Origin: Streptantibioticus cattleyicolor NRRL 8057 = DSM 46488 | Lineage (GTDB): Bacteria; Actinomycetota; Actinomycetes; Streptomycetales; Streptomycetaceae | DNA: 64,000 nt | NCBI RefSeq assembly: GCF_000240165.1 | Contig: NC_017586.1 | Coordinates: 1,550,001-1,614,000, forward strand | Direction of reading: 5' to 3' | In this document: positions 1 through 8,115 of the stretch, piece after piece | Layout: each line of letters starts with the position of its first letter | How positions within the stretch are numbered: position 1 is the stretch's first letter | The notes under the pieces: model-generated | The model's input: the letters and a program-made list of their open reading frames with translations, nothing else | Told to the model about the DNA's origin: nothing | The model's database searches: none | Program-made: the position numbers and the translations under genes

Positions 1-44
1 GTACAACCGGGCTAGCTTGACTGTTGTACGCAACCGTATACAAC
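1..44. promoter_or_regulatory. Cluster of GTTGTAC-type inverted half-sites, probable operator
   Basis: GTACAAC at 1-7, GTTGTAC at 23-29 and GTATACAAC at 36-44 form overlapping inverted repeats; 23-44 is an imperfect palindrome. A TTGACT hexamer lies at 17-22. This looks like a repressor operator over a promoter serving the small ORF and the DUF2867 gene, with the regulator probably to the left of the window. The regulator is not visible, so its family cannot be named. Confidence 0.45.
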
Positions 45-63
45 GACGTCGGGAGAGACACCG

Positions 64-126
64 ATGACCGTCGAATCCGTCGCGTTCCCACCGTCCCGGC
101 TCCAGCCGGGGCGGGCCGGGCGATGA
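64..126 (+). CDS. Putative 20-residue upstream ORF coupled to the DUF2867 gene
   Basis: A short frame begins at ATG 64 behind a GGGAGAG Shine-Dalgarno and reads MTVESVAFPPSRLQPGRAGR before TGA. Its stop overlaps the start of the next gene as ATGA (123-126), the usual sign of translational coupling. It may be a leader peptide or the 5' stub of a lost gene; nothing in the peptide identifies a function. It has its own good ribosome site, while the downstream gene has only a weak one, which supports coupling. Short length keeps confidence low. Confidence 0.35.
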   Translation: MTVESVAFPPSRLQPGRAGR

Positions 127-725
127 GGCTCCCGAAGGCCGCCCACACCTCGTTACCGTGGCGGATCCACGACCTCGCCCCCGACTTCCGGGTCGAGGAC
201 GTGTGGTCCTACCGCGCCCCCGGCGCCGGCCCCGACGACTTCCCCGCGATGCTCGCCGCACTACGGGCGGCCGGCGGCCTCAGCACCCAACCACCTCTCG
301 TCCGCCTGCTGTTCGCGGCCCGCTGGAAACTCGGCGCCCTCCTCGGCTGGGACGCCCCCGGGGCCGGCCTCGACGGTCGGGCACGGCCCCTGCGCGACCG
401 CCTCCCCGACGACCTGCGCGGGCCCCTGACCGGAACGGCCGCGCCGGACACCCCGTTCACCATCGTGTACCAGCTCCACGACGAATCCGCCGACGAGTTG
501 GCCAACAGGACCGTCCACACCATCTGCCACCTGGGATGGGCCCCGGCCGACAACGGTGACCACGAACTGCGGATGGCCGTCCTCACCAAGCCCAACGGCC
601 TCTTCGGCCGGGTATACATGGCCGCGATCAAGCCGTTCCGGCACCTGATCGTCTATCCGGCGCTGACGCGCCAGTGGGAACGCGCCTGGCTCGACCGAGG
701 GCGCCCGCGCGCCCGGGCGAGGTAG
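123..725 (+). CDS. DUF2867 domain-containing protein
   Basis: This 200-residue protein matches my memory of the actinomycete DUF2867 family: an N-terminal MRLPKAAHTSLPWRIHDLAP segment, a WKLGALLGWD block near residue 65, and a C-terminal KPNGLFGRVYMAAIKPFRH block followed by YPAL and a basic tail. The family has no settled biochemical role; some members sit as the C-terminal part of NAD(P)-binding epimerase-like proteins. No signal peptide or membrane segment is apparent. The start at 123 is chosen because family members begin with MRLP and because it overlaps the small upstream ORF as ATGA. The gene stands alone and is followed within 80 bases by an insertion sequence. Confidence 0.8.
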   Translation: MRLPKAAHTSLPWRIHDLAPDFRVEDVWSYRAPGAGPDDFPAMLAALRAAGGLSTQPPLVRLLFAARWKLGALLGWDAPGAGLDGRARPLRDRLPDDLRGPLTGTAAPDTPFTIVYQLHDESADELANRTVHTICHLGWAPADNGDHELRMAVLTKPNGLFGRVYMAAIKPFRHLIVYPALTRQWERAWLDRGRPRARAR

Positions 726-801
726 CGGGGCCGTGCGCGGTAGCCGGACGCGAGCCCACACGGGCGTGCGGGGGCGCTTCTTCCGTCCGGGGCGACGTCT
801 C

Positions 802-2635
802 AGCTTGACTCTGTCGGGGATCTTGGTTGCCGTCCTCTCAGCTGACGGCTCGCCAGGAACGTAGGCGCGGGATGCCTTGCTGGTCGAGGTGGTCCTGGAA
901 GGCTGTCGGCGGTCGTGGGGGCGCGCTTTCGCCGGGGGCCTGCTTGCTGAGGCGTTCGACGTTGACGGCGATGGCGGTGAGTACGTGCTGTAGGTGTGCC
1001 TTGGCCTGCCCGCGGTAGCGGCAGTGGCGCATGCCATGGCCGTGGGCGAACTCGCAGATGGTGCCCTCGATTCCGGAGCGGACCGCATATCGCTTGTGCC
1101 AGGCCGGATCCTGCTGGTCGGCGCGGTTGCGCAACTGCAGTTCGAGCAGCTCGCGCGGAGGGAAGCCCACGGAGCGGTGGGCGTCGCGGGAACTGGTGCA
1201 CTTGGCCCGGACCGGGCAGGGCTGGCACTGGCTCTTGGTGAAGCGGGCGATGATCAGTGGAGCGGCGGTCGGTGAGGAGGTCGGGTAGGGGCCGTGCCAG
1301 CCGGCGCTGACCTGGCCCTGCGGGCAGGTGACCTCCTTGCGGTCGAAGTCGATCCGGAAGTCGTCGCGGGCGAAGCCCTCGCCGCGGCGGTGCTGGCGGG
1401 TGGGGTTGCCCGGCAGTGGCCCGACGACGGTGACACGGTGTCCACGCTGGGCCTGTTCCAGGTGGGGCAGGGAGGTGTAGCCGCCGTCGACCAGATGCTC
1501 GTCGGGCAGCAGGCTCCGCCGCTCCAGCCGGCTGTGGATGCCGGGCAGGACCTCGGTGTCGGCGCTGGTCGCCGGCATAGTGGCCACGTCAGTGATCACA
1601 TTGGGTCCGTCGTCGGAGCAGGTCTCGGTCACATGGGCGAGGAACCCCGTCCAGCGGGTGACCTGCCCGCGGCGTGCGTAGCGGGCCGTCGGGTCGTAGG
1701 GCGAGACGATCCGCTGGGCCGAGGGCGGCAGGCCGCTGGCGTCGTCATCGTCGCGCCAGCGCAGGCGCCCGACGGGGTCCCAGTAGTAGTTCTGCACCAG
1801 GATCTGCCGCAGGACCTGGACTTGGGGCCTGCCGAGCAGGGAGGGGTGGTTGCGGCCGAGGTGTTCGAGCAGGCGGCGGGCGTCGTCGCCGGTGGTGTTG
1901 ATCCGGGTCTTGGGCCGGGTGGGGTTCTTGCCCAGGCGCACCGGTCGGCCGTAGCGGCGGCCCCAGTCCTCGCCGACCAGGCCGTCCAGCGCGTGGTCGG
2001 CGGTGCGGGCGAGTTCTTCCAGGGCCGCGCGCACGGCCTCGGTGACCAGTTCGAGGCGGGTCAGGTCGCGGACGGTGGCCAGGACGTGGGTGGAGTCCGT
2101 GCGCTGGGTGGTGCGCTCTCGGACCAGGCCAGCCCCTTTCAGTCGTGCCAGGGCGAGGTCGAGGAGGCGGTCCGCCCGGCCGTCCTGGAGCAGGCGGTCG
2201 CGGAAGTCGGTCAGCACGCTGTGGTGGAAGCCGGGGTCGTCCAGTTCGAGGCCAAGGGCGTATTTGAAGTCGATGCGGCAGCGCACGGCCTCGGCGGCAT
2301 CGCGGTCGGACAGGCCCAGCACGAACTGCAGCACGCTCACCGTGGCCAACTGGGCCGGCGACAGCCCGGGCCTGCCGTCGCGCGGGTACCAGTCGGCGAA
2401 GTCCTCGTCCCGCCACAGGCCGTCGAGACGGTCACGCACCCACATCGCCGTCGTACCAACGGGGTTGCTGGCCCGCGCCATCCTCGCTGTCAAATCCGGG
2501 ACCTCGGCACCCGGACGGGGACGGACCGACATCTCGCACTCCTCGGACATCTCGCGATCATCATGCACCCGCGAGACTGGCGCACCACCATGATCACCCG
2601 CAGCCGAACACCAAGATCCCCGACAGAGTCAAGCT
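802..2635 (-). mobile_element. IS1182-family insertion sequence
   Basis: The element is bounded by perfect 26-bp terminal inverted repeats at 802-827 and 2610-2635, both ending in AGCTTGACTCTG read inward. It holds one transposase gene that fills nearly all of it. It abuts the IS5-type element on its right with no spacer. TCA occurs at 800-802 and again at 2635-2637, so it is flanked by or shares that triplet. Confidence 0.92.
838..2532 (-). CDS. IS1182-family transposase
   Basis: The 564-residue protein catalyses transposition of the surrounding element by a DDE mechanism. The N-terminal half carries the IS1182 signature, including the segment around [20 protein letters not shown] and the [12 protein letters not shown] motif holding the first aspartate. 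HLVDGGYTS carries the second aspartate, and the glutamate is in [20 protein letters not shown]. The reading frame is intact from start to stop, so the element could be active. I chose the ATG at 2532 because a GAGGAG site lies nine bases upstream; two earlier in-frame ATGs (2568 and 2550) lack one. The gene runs opposite to its DUF2867 neighbour and has no functional link to it. Confidence 0.92.
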   Translation of the reverse strand: MSVRPRPGAEVPDLTARMARASNPVGTTAMWVRDRLDGLWRDEDFADWYPRDGRPGLSPAQLATVSVLQFVLGLSDRDAAEAVRCRIDFKYALGLELDDPGFHHSVLTDFRDRLLQDGRADRLLDLALARLKGAGLVRERTTQRTDSTHVLATVRDLTRLELVTEAVRAALEELARTADHALDGLVGEDWGRRYGRPVRLGKNPTRPKTRINTTGDDARRLLEHLGRNHPSLLGRPQVQVLRQILVQNYYWDPVGRLRWRDDDDASGLPPSAQRIVSPYDPTARYARRGQVTRWTGFLAHVTETCSDDGPNVITDVATMPATSADTEVLPGIHSRLERRSLLPDEHLVDGGYTSLPHLEQAQRGHRVTVVGPLPGNPTRQHRRGEGFARDDFRIDFDRKEVTCPQGQVSAGWHGPYPTSSPTAAPLIIARFTKSQCQPCPVRAKCTSSRDAHRSVGFPPRELLELQLRNRADQQDPAWHKRYAVRSGIEGTICEFAHGHGMRHCRYRGQAKAHLQHVLTAIAVNVERLSKQAPGESAPPRPPTAFQDHLDQQGIPRLRSWRAVS

Positions 2636-2636
2636 C

Positions 2637-3631
2637 AGAAAGTGTTGGGTAAGCGGGTGACTACTCGTTCATGAGGTCGTCGGCGAGGCGGCGTGCTGCT
2701 TCGGTCTCGATGGGGCCGTGTGGTTCGATCTCCTCGCCGGCGAGACGCGCGGCCATCAGCCGGATCATCGCGACCTTGATCATCGCCTCTGCGTGCGCGG
2801 TCTTGCGCTCGTAGTCCCGTGCCAACCGTCTGCACCGCCCCAGCCAGGAGAATGTCCGCTCCACCACCCACCTGCGGGGCAGCACCTGGAAGCCTTTCAC
2901 ATCCGCGTTCCGGGGTACCGCGACGATCTCCAGGCCCTCGTGTTCCGCTGCCCAGCCGACCAGGCCGGCGTCGATCACATTGACGTAGCCGCCATCGACC
3001 CAGACCAGCCCGACCTGCGGAAACAGCTCACGAACACCCGCCAGGACCAGCTTCGCACCCGCCCGGTCCTGGACCGAGGCCGAGTGCACGACGGCCCGCA
3101 GCACCAGTCCGCAGGTGTCCACGAGCAGGTGCCGCTTGCGACCCCGGACACGCTTGCCCGCGTCGTAGCCGATCGCCTGCCCGCCCTGGTGACTGCGGGC
3201 CGACTGGGAGTCCAGCACCGCCGCCGAGGGCTGCGGATCCCGGCCGTCGGCCACTCGGACCCGATCGCGCAGCGCGTCGTGGACCCGGTCCCACGTGCCG
3301 TCCGCCGTCCAGGCGCGGAACCACCGGTAGGCAGCGTCCCACGGGGCCAGATCGTGCGGCACCAGCCGCCAGGCACATCCGCTGACCAGCACGTACAACA
3401 CGGTGTCCACGATCAGCCGCCGCGGGAACTTCAGCGGACGGCCACCCCGTCGCGGATCCCGCTCCGGCAGCAGCGGCTCGATCACCGCCCACTGAGCATC
3501 CGTCAACGACGAGTCATACGAAGGCTTACACGAACAGACACACGTGCCGGTGATCTTCATGGGCCTCCAGAGCGCGAAGACCACCGGCACCGCATCACAC
3601 CAAGCAGTCGATCAATTACCCAACACTTTCT
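2637..3631 (-). mobile_element. IS5-family insertion sequence, abutting the IS1182 element
   Basis: Terminal inverted repeats of 16 bp are visible at 2637-2652 and 3616-3631 (AGAAAGTGTTGGGTAA and its complement). The outer base overlaps a TCA direct repeat found on both sides (2635-2637 and 3631-3633). A 3-bp TNA duplication is known for the IS1031 subgroup of IS5, so this element probably belongs there. One intact transposase gene is enclosed. Confidence 0.9.
2661..3557 (-). CDS. IS5-family transposase
   Basis: This 298-residue DDE transposase begins with the family-typical SLTDAQWAVIEPLLP block, followed by RGGRPLKFPRRLIVDTVLYV and GCAWRLVPHDLAPW. The catalytic residues are visible as AVLDSQSARS (first D), VWVDGGYVN (second D) and RRWVVERTFSWLGRCRRLARDYE, where the E of VVERTF is the third. 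The frame is complete. The ATG at 3557 is preferred because GGAGG lies just upstream; an earlier in-frame GTG at 3590 would add eleven residues of no family resemblance. It reads in the same direction as the IS1182 transposase, but each element has its own ends. Confidence 0.9.
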   Translation of the reverse strand, partial: KITGTCVCSCKPSYDSSLTDAQWAVIEPLLPERDPRRGGRPLKFPRRLIVDTVLYVLVSGCAWRLVPHDLAPWDAAYRWFRAWTADGTWDRVHDALRDRVRVADGRDPQPSAAVLDSQSARSHQGGQAIGYDAGKRVRGRKRHLLVDTCGLVLRAVVHSASVQDRAGAKLVLAGVRELFPQVGLVWVDGGYVNVIDAGLVGWAAEHEGLEIVAVPRNADVKGFQVLPRRWVVERTFSWLGRCRRLARDYERKTAHAEAMIKVAMIRLMAARLAGEEIEPHGPIETEAARRLADDLMNE

Positions 3632-3764
3632 CAGGCGAGGGGGACCCCGGCCTGGGCCTTGATGGTGGCCACGGCCTGACACGGGCGTCCGGGTCGGTCA
3701 CCTGGTCCTGGTTGGCTTCCGGATCCCAGGCTTCTCCCGCGTTCTCGAATTCCCTTTTACCCAT
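3612..3764 (-). pseudogene. Small ORF ending at the IS5 junction, apparently frameshifted
   Basis: An ATG at 3764 with a GGGAG site upstream opens a 50-codon frame starting MGKREFENAGEAWDPEANQD and running into the IS5 terminal repeat. A second frame over the same 3' end reads QAVATIKAQAGVPLA and stops at TGA 3633-3631, which is exactly the TCA triplet bordering the IS. The second reading looks more protein-like, so I infer a one-base slip near 3669 in a small gene of about 43 codons. The function is unknown. It follows the XRE/DUF6879 operon on the same strand, where small companion peptides are common. Confidence 0.45.
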
Positions 3765-3845
3765 TGTTACCCACTCCCGCCTGTTGAGTACCGGGACGGC
3801 ACCGGGCCGCCCCCGCACCATCGTCGGCGGACGACGAGCGAGGCA

Positions 3846-4694
3846 CTACCATGTTTCCCGTTCCCGCAAGAAGTCGTCGCGGATGCCCTCGACCAAGCTC
3901 CGCATGCCGTCACCGGACAGCGCCACCCGTTCGAACCCGGCGAATTTATCGACGTAGAGCCCTACGTCCCGGGGGTCCGTGACGACCACTTCGGCATGGA
4001 CCGTTTCCACGGTGACCACGCGATCGTCGCGGATGACGAACGCGTGGTTCGCGATGTCGTTCTGCGGGATTTCCAGCGGGACCACACGGATGTCGACATG
4101 GGCGAGGCGTGAAACGAAAAGGAGGCGGTCGAGCTGCGCCGCCATCATCTGCGGCGGGACGATGCGCCATCGCAGGACCGGTTCCGTGACGATGAACCGC
4201 AGCGACTTTCCCTCGCCGTAGAGGACTGTTTGCCGTTCAAGTCTGCCGTTGATCGTGCGGGTGAGGGCGTCGTCGCTCAGACGGTGCCGCCGAAGGACTG
4301 CCCGGATGTACTCCGGCGTCTGGAGCAACCCCGGCACCAAGGCCGGTTGGAACAACCGGAGCGAGGACATCTGGGCCTCGTGCGCCTTGACGGCCAGCTG
4401 TCCCTTGTGGACACCCATGCGCTTCAGAAGACGCCATGCCGTCGCTTCCGTCGCCGACGCCCGGGCCGCCTCCGAGTACTCCGCCTTGACCTCGTCCGAG
4501 ACACCGATCGCGGACAGGATGCGCTCCACATCCGTCGCGCCGACGGCCAGCTTCCCGTTCTCGATCTTGGACAGCTTGGACGGAGACATGAGGGCGCTGC
4601 GGGCCACCGCTTTGGCTTCCTTGCCGGATGCCACACGCAGTGCCCGCAGCGCGGACCCGAGATGCGCCCCGTTCACGCCCCGTACGTGGCCCAC
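3846..4694 (-). CDS. XRE-family helix-turn-helix regulator with DUF5753 domain
   Basis: The 282-residue protein has an N-terminal HTH (about residues 12-65, with ALMSPSKLSKIENGKLAV as the recognition region) and a C-terminal DUF5753 ligand-binding-like domain holding the family hallmarks FQPALVPGLLQTPEYIRAVL and YVDKFAGFERVALSG. Such regulators are abundant in Streptomyces and usually pair with a small DUF397 or DUF6879 protein; BldB/WhiJ-type systems are the best studied. Its GTG start lies inside the end of the DUF6879 gene (22-bp overlap), so the two are almost certainly cotranslated. No clear ribosome site precedes 4694; an in-frame GTG at 4676 is an alternative start. Confidence 0.88.
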   Translation of the reverse strand: MGHVRGVNGAHLGSALRALRVASGKEAKAVARSALMSPSKLSKIENGKLAVGATDVERILSAIGVSDEVKAEYSEAARASATEATAWRLLKRMGVHKGQLAVKAHEAQMSSLRLFQPALVPGLLQTPEYIRAVLRRHRLSDDALTRTINGRLERQTVLYGEGKSLRFIVTEPVLRWRIVPPQMMAAQLDRLLFVSRLAHVDIRVVPLEIPQNDIANHAFVIRDDRVVTVETVHAEVVVTDPRDVGLYVDKFAGFERVALSGDGMRSLVEGIRDDFLRERETW

Positions 4695-5197
4695 CAGTCG
4701 GTGAACGGCTCCGCTCGGGCGAGCGCCATGTCCCGGTACCGGACGAATTCCCGGGTGCGTTCCGCCGGCTGGACCTCCGAACCGAGGTACGTGCCAGTTC
4801 CGTCGTAGCTCATGACGACGGCCGAATCGGCGTCGAAGAGCCAGAAGTCGGGAACGCCGTCCAGGGGGTTCGGTCCGTCGGTCGTGTCCAGGATGAAGAA
4901 CTCCTCACCGCCGGACATGTTCTTCCGGTAGCCCCAACCCAGCTCGAACCGGAGGTAGTCGGTGAGTGGGCGTGAGAGTACGTGGACCCGGTAGACCCGT
5001 TTTCCTCTTTCGGTGTGCGAACGAAGTTCTTCGACCCAGTCCGCGTTGTAGTCGAGCGGCTGCGGGTCTCCGGCGAGAAAGGAGCGATAGGCTCCGCTGT
5101 TCCCGGAGTTGCTGTAGTCGTCAAGGGTTTCGAGGCGGAACGCCTCACGCTCGAACGTGTCGAAGAGGTCGCCGAGGTTCCTAGATGAGGTTGTCAC
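4673..5197 (-). CDS. DUF6879 family protein
   Basis: This 174-residue soluble protein shows the DUF6879 pattern: LFDTFEREAFRLETLDDY near the start, then a central RGKRVYRVHVLSRPLTDYLRFEL block, an EEFFILD strand and a FWLFDADSAVVMSYDGTGTY segment before a charged C-terminal helix. The family partners DUF5753-type XRE regulators in Streptomyces and is presumed to modulate them, though its biochemistry is unknown. It overlaps the upstream small gene by 17 bp and the downstream XRE gene by 22 bp, giving a tight three-gene operon transcribed leftwards. Confidence 0.82.
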   Translation of the reverse strand: MTTSSRNLGDLFDTFEREAFRLETLDDYSNSGNSGAYRSFLAGDPQPLDYNADWVEELRSHTERGKRVYRVHVLSRPLTDYLRFELGWGYRKNMSGGEEFFILDTTDGPNPLDGVPDFWLFDADSAVVMSYDGTGTYLGSEVQPAERTREFVRYRDMALARAEPFTDWWATYGA

Positions 5198-5372
5198 GGA
5201 CGGCCTTCCGGATCAGTTCCACCGGGATCTCGACAAGCGCCTCGTGAGCGGGAATCCGAAGCCCGTGATCGGTGGGCGTCCCGCCCTGCACCAGAAGGGT
5301 GCCTCGATCCGTGGCGTAGATCGTCGGGCACTCCTTGATGTCGCACGTGCTGACCAGCTTGGTGACCTTCAT
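5181..5372 (-). CDS. Small conserved-type protein, first gene of the XRE/DUF6879 operon
   Basis: A 63-residue protein starting MKVTKLVSTCDIKECPTIYA with two cysteines at positions 10 and 15 (CDIKEC), then a TDRGTLLVQG strand and an acidic helix rich in E/I/V near the C terminus. I have no named family for it, but proteins of this size and style often precede DUF6879 genes in Streptomyces. The ATG at 5372 is chosen for the GGAAGGGAA ribosome site eight bases upstream, although the frame stays open to 5741. It overlaps the DUF6879 start by 17 bp. Confidence 0.7.
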   Translation of the reverse strand: MKVTKLVSTCDIKECPTIYATDRGTLLVQGGTPTDHGLRIPAHEALVEIPVELIRKAVRDNLI

Positions 5373-5801
5373 GGTCCAGGTTCCCTTCCACCCGCTGCCG
5401 TCAGTACCCCGTGTCCGGCTCGATGCTCCCGAGGGCGCGGCACGCCGGTCAAGCGATCTCGGTTGACGTAACGGGAAACCGGGCACGGGCCGACGCGGGG
5501 CTCGTGACCGAAACCGAGGCATCGCGTCGTCGGCCAACAGGCCGGCCAGCACAGCAGGGGTTCCTTCGGCCGACCCACAGGCATGTTCGAGAGAAGACCA
5601 ATCGGTTGTCGCCAACAGATCCCGCGGGTCCGGCAGCAGACCGTCAACGTCCGTGATCTGCACGTACTCGTCCACGACCGTCGTGCCCGGCTCCCGCATC
5701 CTTCGGCCGATCCCCGGCCCTTCTTCGCGTCCCTGTAGCATGCCCCACGCCCCGCCCCGACGCGAAGCCGGATGTCATCGACGTTTTTACGGAGCAGCCT
5801 C
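5373..5801. other. Intergenic stretch between the XRE operon and the YwqK-like gene
   Basis: Apart from the gene fragment at 5526-5699 this 429-bp stretch has no convincing gene. A TAGCAT hexamer at 5736-5741 could be the -10 element for the rightward YwqK-like gene, and promoters for the leftward operon should lie just right of 5390. Confidence 0.4.
5526..5699 (-). pseudogene. N-terminal fragment of a Streptomyces hypothetical protein
   Basis: From ATG 5699 the frame gives about 58 well-formed residues (MREPGTTVVDEYVQITDVDG, then DWSSLEHACGSAEGTPAVLA and LLADD), resembling the start of HEAT-type hypothetical proteins I recall from Streptomyces. Past LLADD the frame becomes arginine/proline-rich and unconvincing, so the rest of the gene seems lost. 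The frame happens to stay open into the 63-residue gene. Resemblance is from memory. Confidence 0.4.
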
Positions 5802-6164
5802 ATGATCCGCGTAGACACCGACGACCCGGAACTCGAAAGCCAGCTGGACTCCCGCGTCACCTATCGCGGCGAGTACTTCACCGGCGAGGTGACCGAGATG
5901 AACGGCGACGTCATGGTGGCCCTGACGACCTACCGGGACGGGTTCGAGGACGGGCCGAGTGTGGAGTGGTTTCCGGGGGGCGGGAAGTTGAGTGAGGGGG
6001 TGGTCCGGAAGGGGATTCCGGTGGGGCCTTGGCGGATGTGGCACGTGAACGGGGAGTTGGCCGAGGAGAAGGTGTTCGACGAGGCGGGCACGGGGTGTGT
6101 CGTGCGGATCCGGCGGTGGTCCGAGCGGGGGGATCCGCTTCCGCAGCGGAGTTCGCAGGGGTGA
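5802..6164 (+). CDS. YwqK/MORN-variant repeat protein (annotated family: toxin-antitoxin YwqK-type antitoxin)
   Basis: The 120-residue protein has repeating YRGEYFTGEVTE, FEDGPSVEWFPGGGKLSEG and IPVGPWRMWHVNGELAEEKVF units, the W-x-x-G-x-L-x-x-E pattern of MORN-variant (YwqK) repeats. These fold as beta hairpins. The antitoxin label comes from family names and not from anything in this locus, where no toxin partner is evident. The ATG at 5802 is chosen over an earlier ATG (5772) because GGAG sits at 5790-5793 and family members begin MIRVD. The C terminus (VRIRRWSERGDP) includes a 22-nt stretch repeated at 8589-8610. Confidence 0.75.
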   Translation: MIRVDTDDPELESQLDSRVTYRGEYFTGEVTEMNGDVMVALTTYRDGFEDGPSVEWFPGGGKLSEGVVRKGIPVGPWRMWHVNGELAEEKVFDEAGTGCVVRIRRWSERGDPLPQRSSQG

Positions 6165-6238
6165 TCACACTCAAGCTCACGGGCATCTCCAGCGAGGACG
6201 AAAACGCGTCGCCGGGCGGACCGCGACCATCGCCATGG

Positions 6239-6270
6239 GCCCCGCCGCCGACGGTGTCCGGCGGCGGGGC
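6239..6270. terminator. Bidirectional hairpin between convergent genes
   Basis: A perfect 12-bp stem (GCCCCGCCGCCG at 6239-6250 with CGGCGGCGGGGC at 6259-6270, 8-nt loop) lies between the stops of the YwqK-like gene and the lipase-like gene, as expected for a GC-rich actinomycete terminator. Confidence 0.75.
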
Positions 6271-6278
6271 GATCGCAC

Positions 6279-7512
6279 TTACGGCAGCTGGTCCAGGAAC
6301 CAGGTGGCCAGTTCCTCGGTGACCAGGGTGTGCGTTTCGCTCTGCGAGGCGAATTTGACGGCGTGGAAGGGCCCCTCCTCCAGTTCATCATCGCTGATCG
6401 GGGTGTAGAGGTCGTCGTGGGTGTCCGGCTGCCGTAGGGCGGCGGCGCTGACGGCGGGGACGAAGCAGTGTTCGCGGATGGGGTTGCTGACGCGGAGGCC
6501 CAGCAGGCCCGGGAGGTCGTTCAGTTTGTCGGCGAGGAGGCCGAAGCCGGGGAGGGTGCCGCCGGGGGCGCCGTCGATGTCGGGCAGGCCGTTGGTGTGG
6601 ACCTCGCGGTTGGGTTTGGTCAGGACGCGGAGGTTGGCGACGAGTTGGCTTTCGCCCTCGGACTGGGTGCGCAGTTTCGTACCGGAGATGTTGGCCCCTT
6701 CTCCGACTGAGGGCGTCGGCTCCGGGGCGGATGCCGTTGCCGACACCGGTGTCCGGGCCGTTGGCGAGGGCGATCAGTCGCGTTTGCCTCGCCCGGGGCC
6801 AGTTGCTGACTTCCTCCAGCGCGCGCAGGAACGCGAGGCGCCGCTCGCTGGTGGCGGCCTTGTCCTCCCAGTTCGCGATGTGCTGCGAGAGGAGTTCCTG
6901 GGCGGCCGGGCTGTTGATCTGGTTCGAGAAGCCCGCGTTGAGCTTCTTGATGTAGTGCGCGAACGCCTGGAGGGCGATGGGGATCCAGGCGCCGGTGTGC
7001 GGGCTGTCCCAGGAGTAGTAGAGCTGCGTCTGGTGGTCGATGCCGACCGTCTCCAGTTTGGCGAGGGCGTACCGGGTGACCAGGCCGCCCATGCTGAAGC
7101 CGCCGACGGTCAGCGGGTGGTCGCCGGTACGGCGGTCGATCACCTCGATGACGGCCGCCATCGCCGTCTCGGCGTTCTCCAGGATCGACGCGCTGCGCTC
7201 GCGGTAGCCGACCAGGACGACGTCGCGGCCCCGGCGGCGGATCTCGCTCAGGAGCGGAAACGGGCCGTACTCCAGGAGTTCCCAGGTGAGGTTGAGGTCG
7301 GTGGGACCGACGCTGAAGCCGTCCGCGATCAGGACGGGGCGGGTGAGGTGGGTGTTGCCCTCGCCGTGGTAGATCCGGGCGATGCCGCTGGGGAGGTCCC
7401 AGACCTCGTCGGGCTCGGGCGCGGTGCGCTCGGTCGTGCGTGGACCGGGCGCCAGGATGATCGGGGGACCGGACTCGAAGGCTTCGGCGACCTGCTCTTC
7501 GGTGATGCTCAC
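6279..7512 (-). pseudogene. Lipase/esterase-like alpha/beta hydrolase, broken by a frameshift
   Basis: From GTG 7512, behind AGGAGGGAA, the first frame encodes an alpha/beta hydrolase of about 260 residues with the nucleophile elbow GFSMGGLVTRYALAKLE, an upstream RPVLIADGFSVGP segment and SWDSPHTGAW. Near 6720 the frame degenerates into arginine-rich sequence, while the next frame continues sensibly (EPTPSVGEGANISGTKL) to the stop at 6279, supplying the C-terminal third with a plausible histidine region. The join IRPG/EPTPS needs one missing base. The protein would be cytosolic; no signal peptide is seen. It could be a genuine pseudogene or a sequencing error; raw reads at 6715-6725 would decide. 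Confidence 0.75.
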
Positions 7513-7870
7513 GGCATTCCCTCCTGGACGTGGGGGCGGTGCCCCCCCACGCGAATCGGACGCCGGGGCGGTGTGGCGTCGCGTCCATCCCCGGCAAGAC
7601 AATGCCGTCATCCTGCTGTCCGTAATCATCCAGGAGCGGAACGTAACGGCTACGCGTGCCGTGATGCGTCGGATCACGTGACCGCGGGGGCCGGCCCGGC
7701 GTGTCGGACGGTGTCTCGACACACCTCCTGCCAACGCTGCGACGTTGTCGGACACACTCCCCGCCAAGGATTTCAAGGATCTCCCCGGCACAGAAATGCT
7801 GAACACAGAGAATCGTGAACGAAGTTGCCTGATGACCGTATTCAGCTTCGGCGCCGAGCCGTTGGGGTGA

Positions 7871-8115
7871 ATGCGCGTTCCGGGGGGCGGCCGTCGGGGA
7901 GTTGGGGAGGAAGCCGCCTGGTACACCGACGTGCAGGTCATCCAGCCCCCCCCAGCTACACCCACTGGTCGGTGTCGCCCGCCCTTCAGATCCTCGCCGA
8001 CCGAGTCCGCCCGCACATCACGCAGCATTGGGCGAACTGGGTCGTGGACGACCTCGAAAGCCGACTGCGGAGTGGCGGCGGTGGGCCGCCGGACAGCGGA
8101 GACGGGCCCCCCGGA
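7871..8115 (+). pseudogene. Remnant coding segment interrupted at a C8 run
   Basis: Codons ending in G/C give AAWYTDVQVIQPPP up to the run of eight C at 7946-7953; after it a second frame continues SYTHWSVSPALQILADRVRP and then a helix-like tail ending DDLESRL near 8090. The switch at a homopolymer suggests a slip within one former gene. I do not recognise the family. The flanks 7513-7870 contain no convincing gene on either strand, and the 3' part runs into the end of the convergent gene at 8116. Confidence 0.4.

Noticed and set aside
1294-2652. 452-residue plus-strand frame over the IS1182 transposase
   Set aside because: Antisense shadow of the transposase.
3846-5372. Toxin-antitoxin module
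   Set aside because: XRE/DUF5753 plus DUF6879 and a small protein is a regulatory trio common in Streptomyces; no toxin fold is visible.
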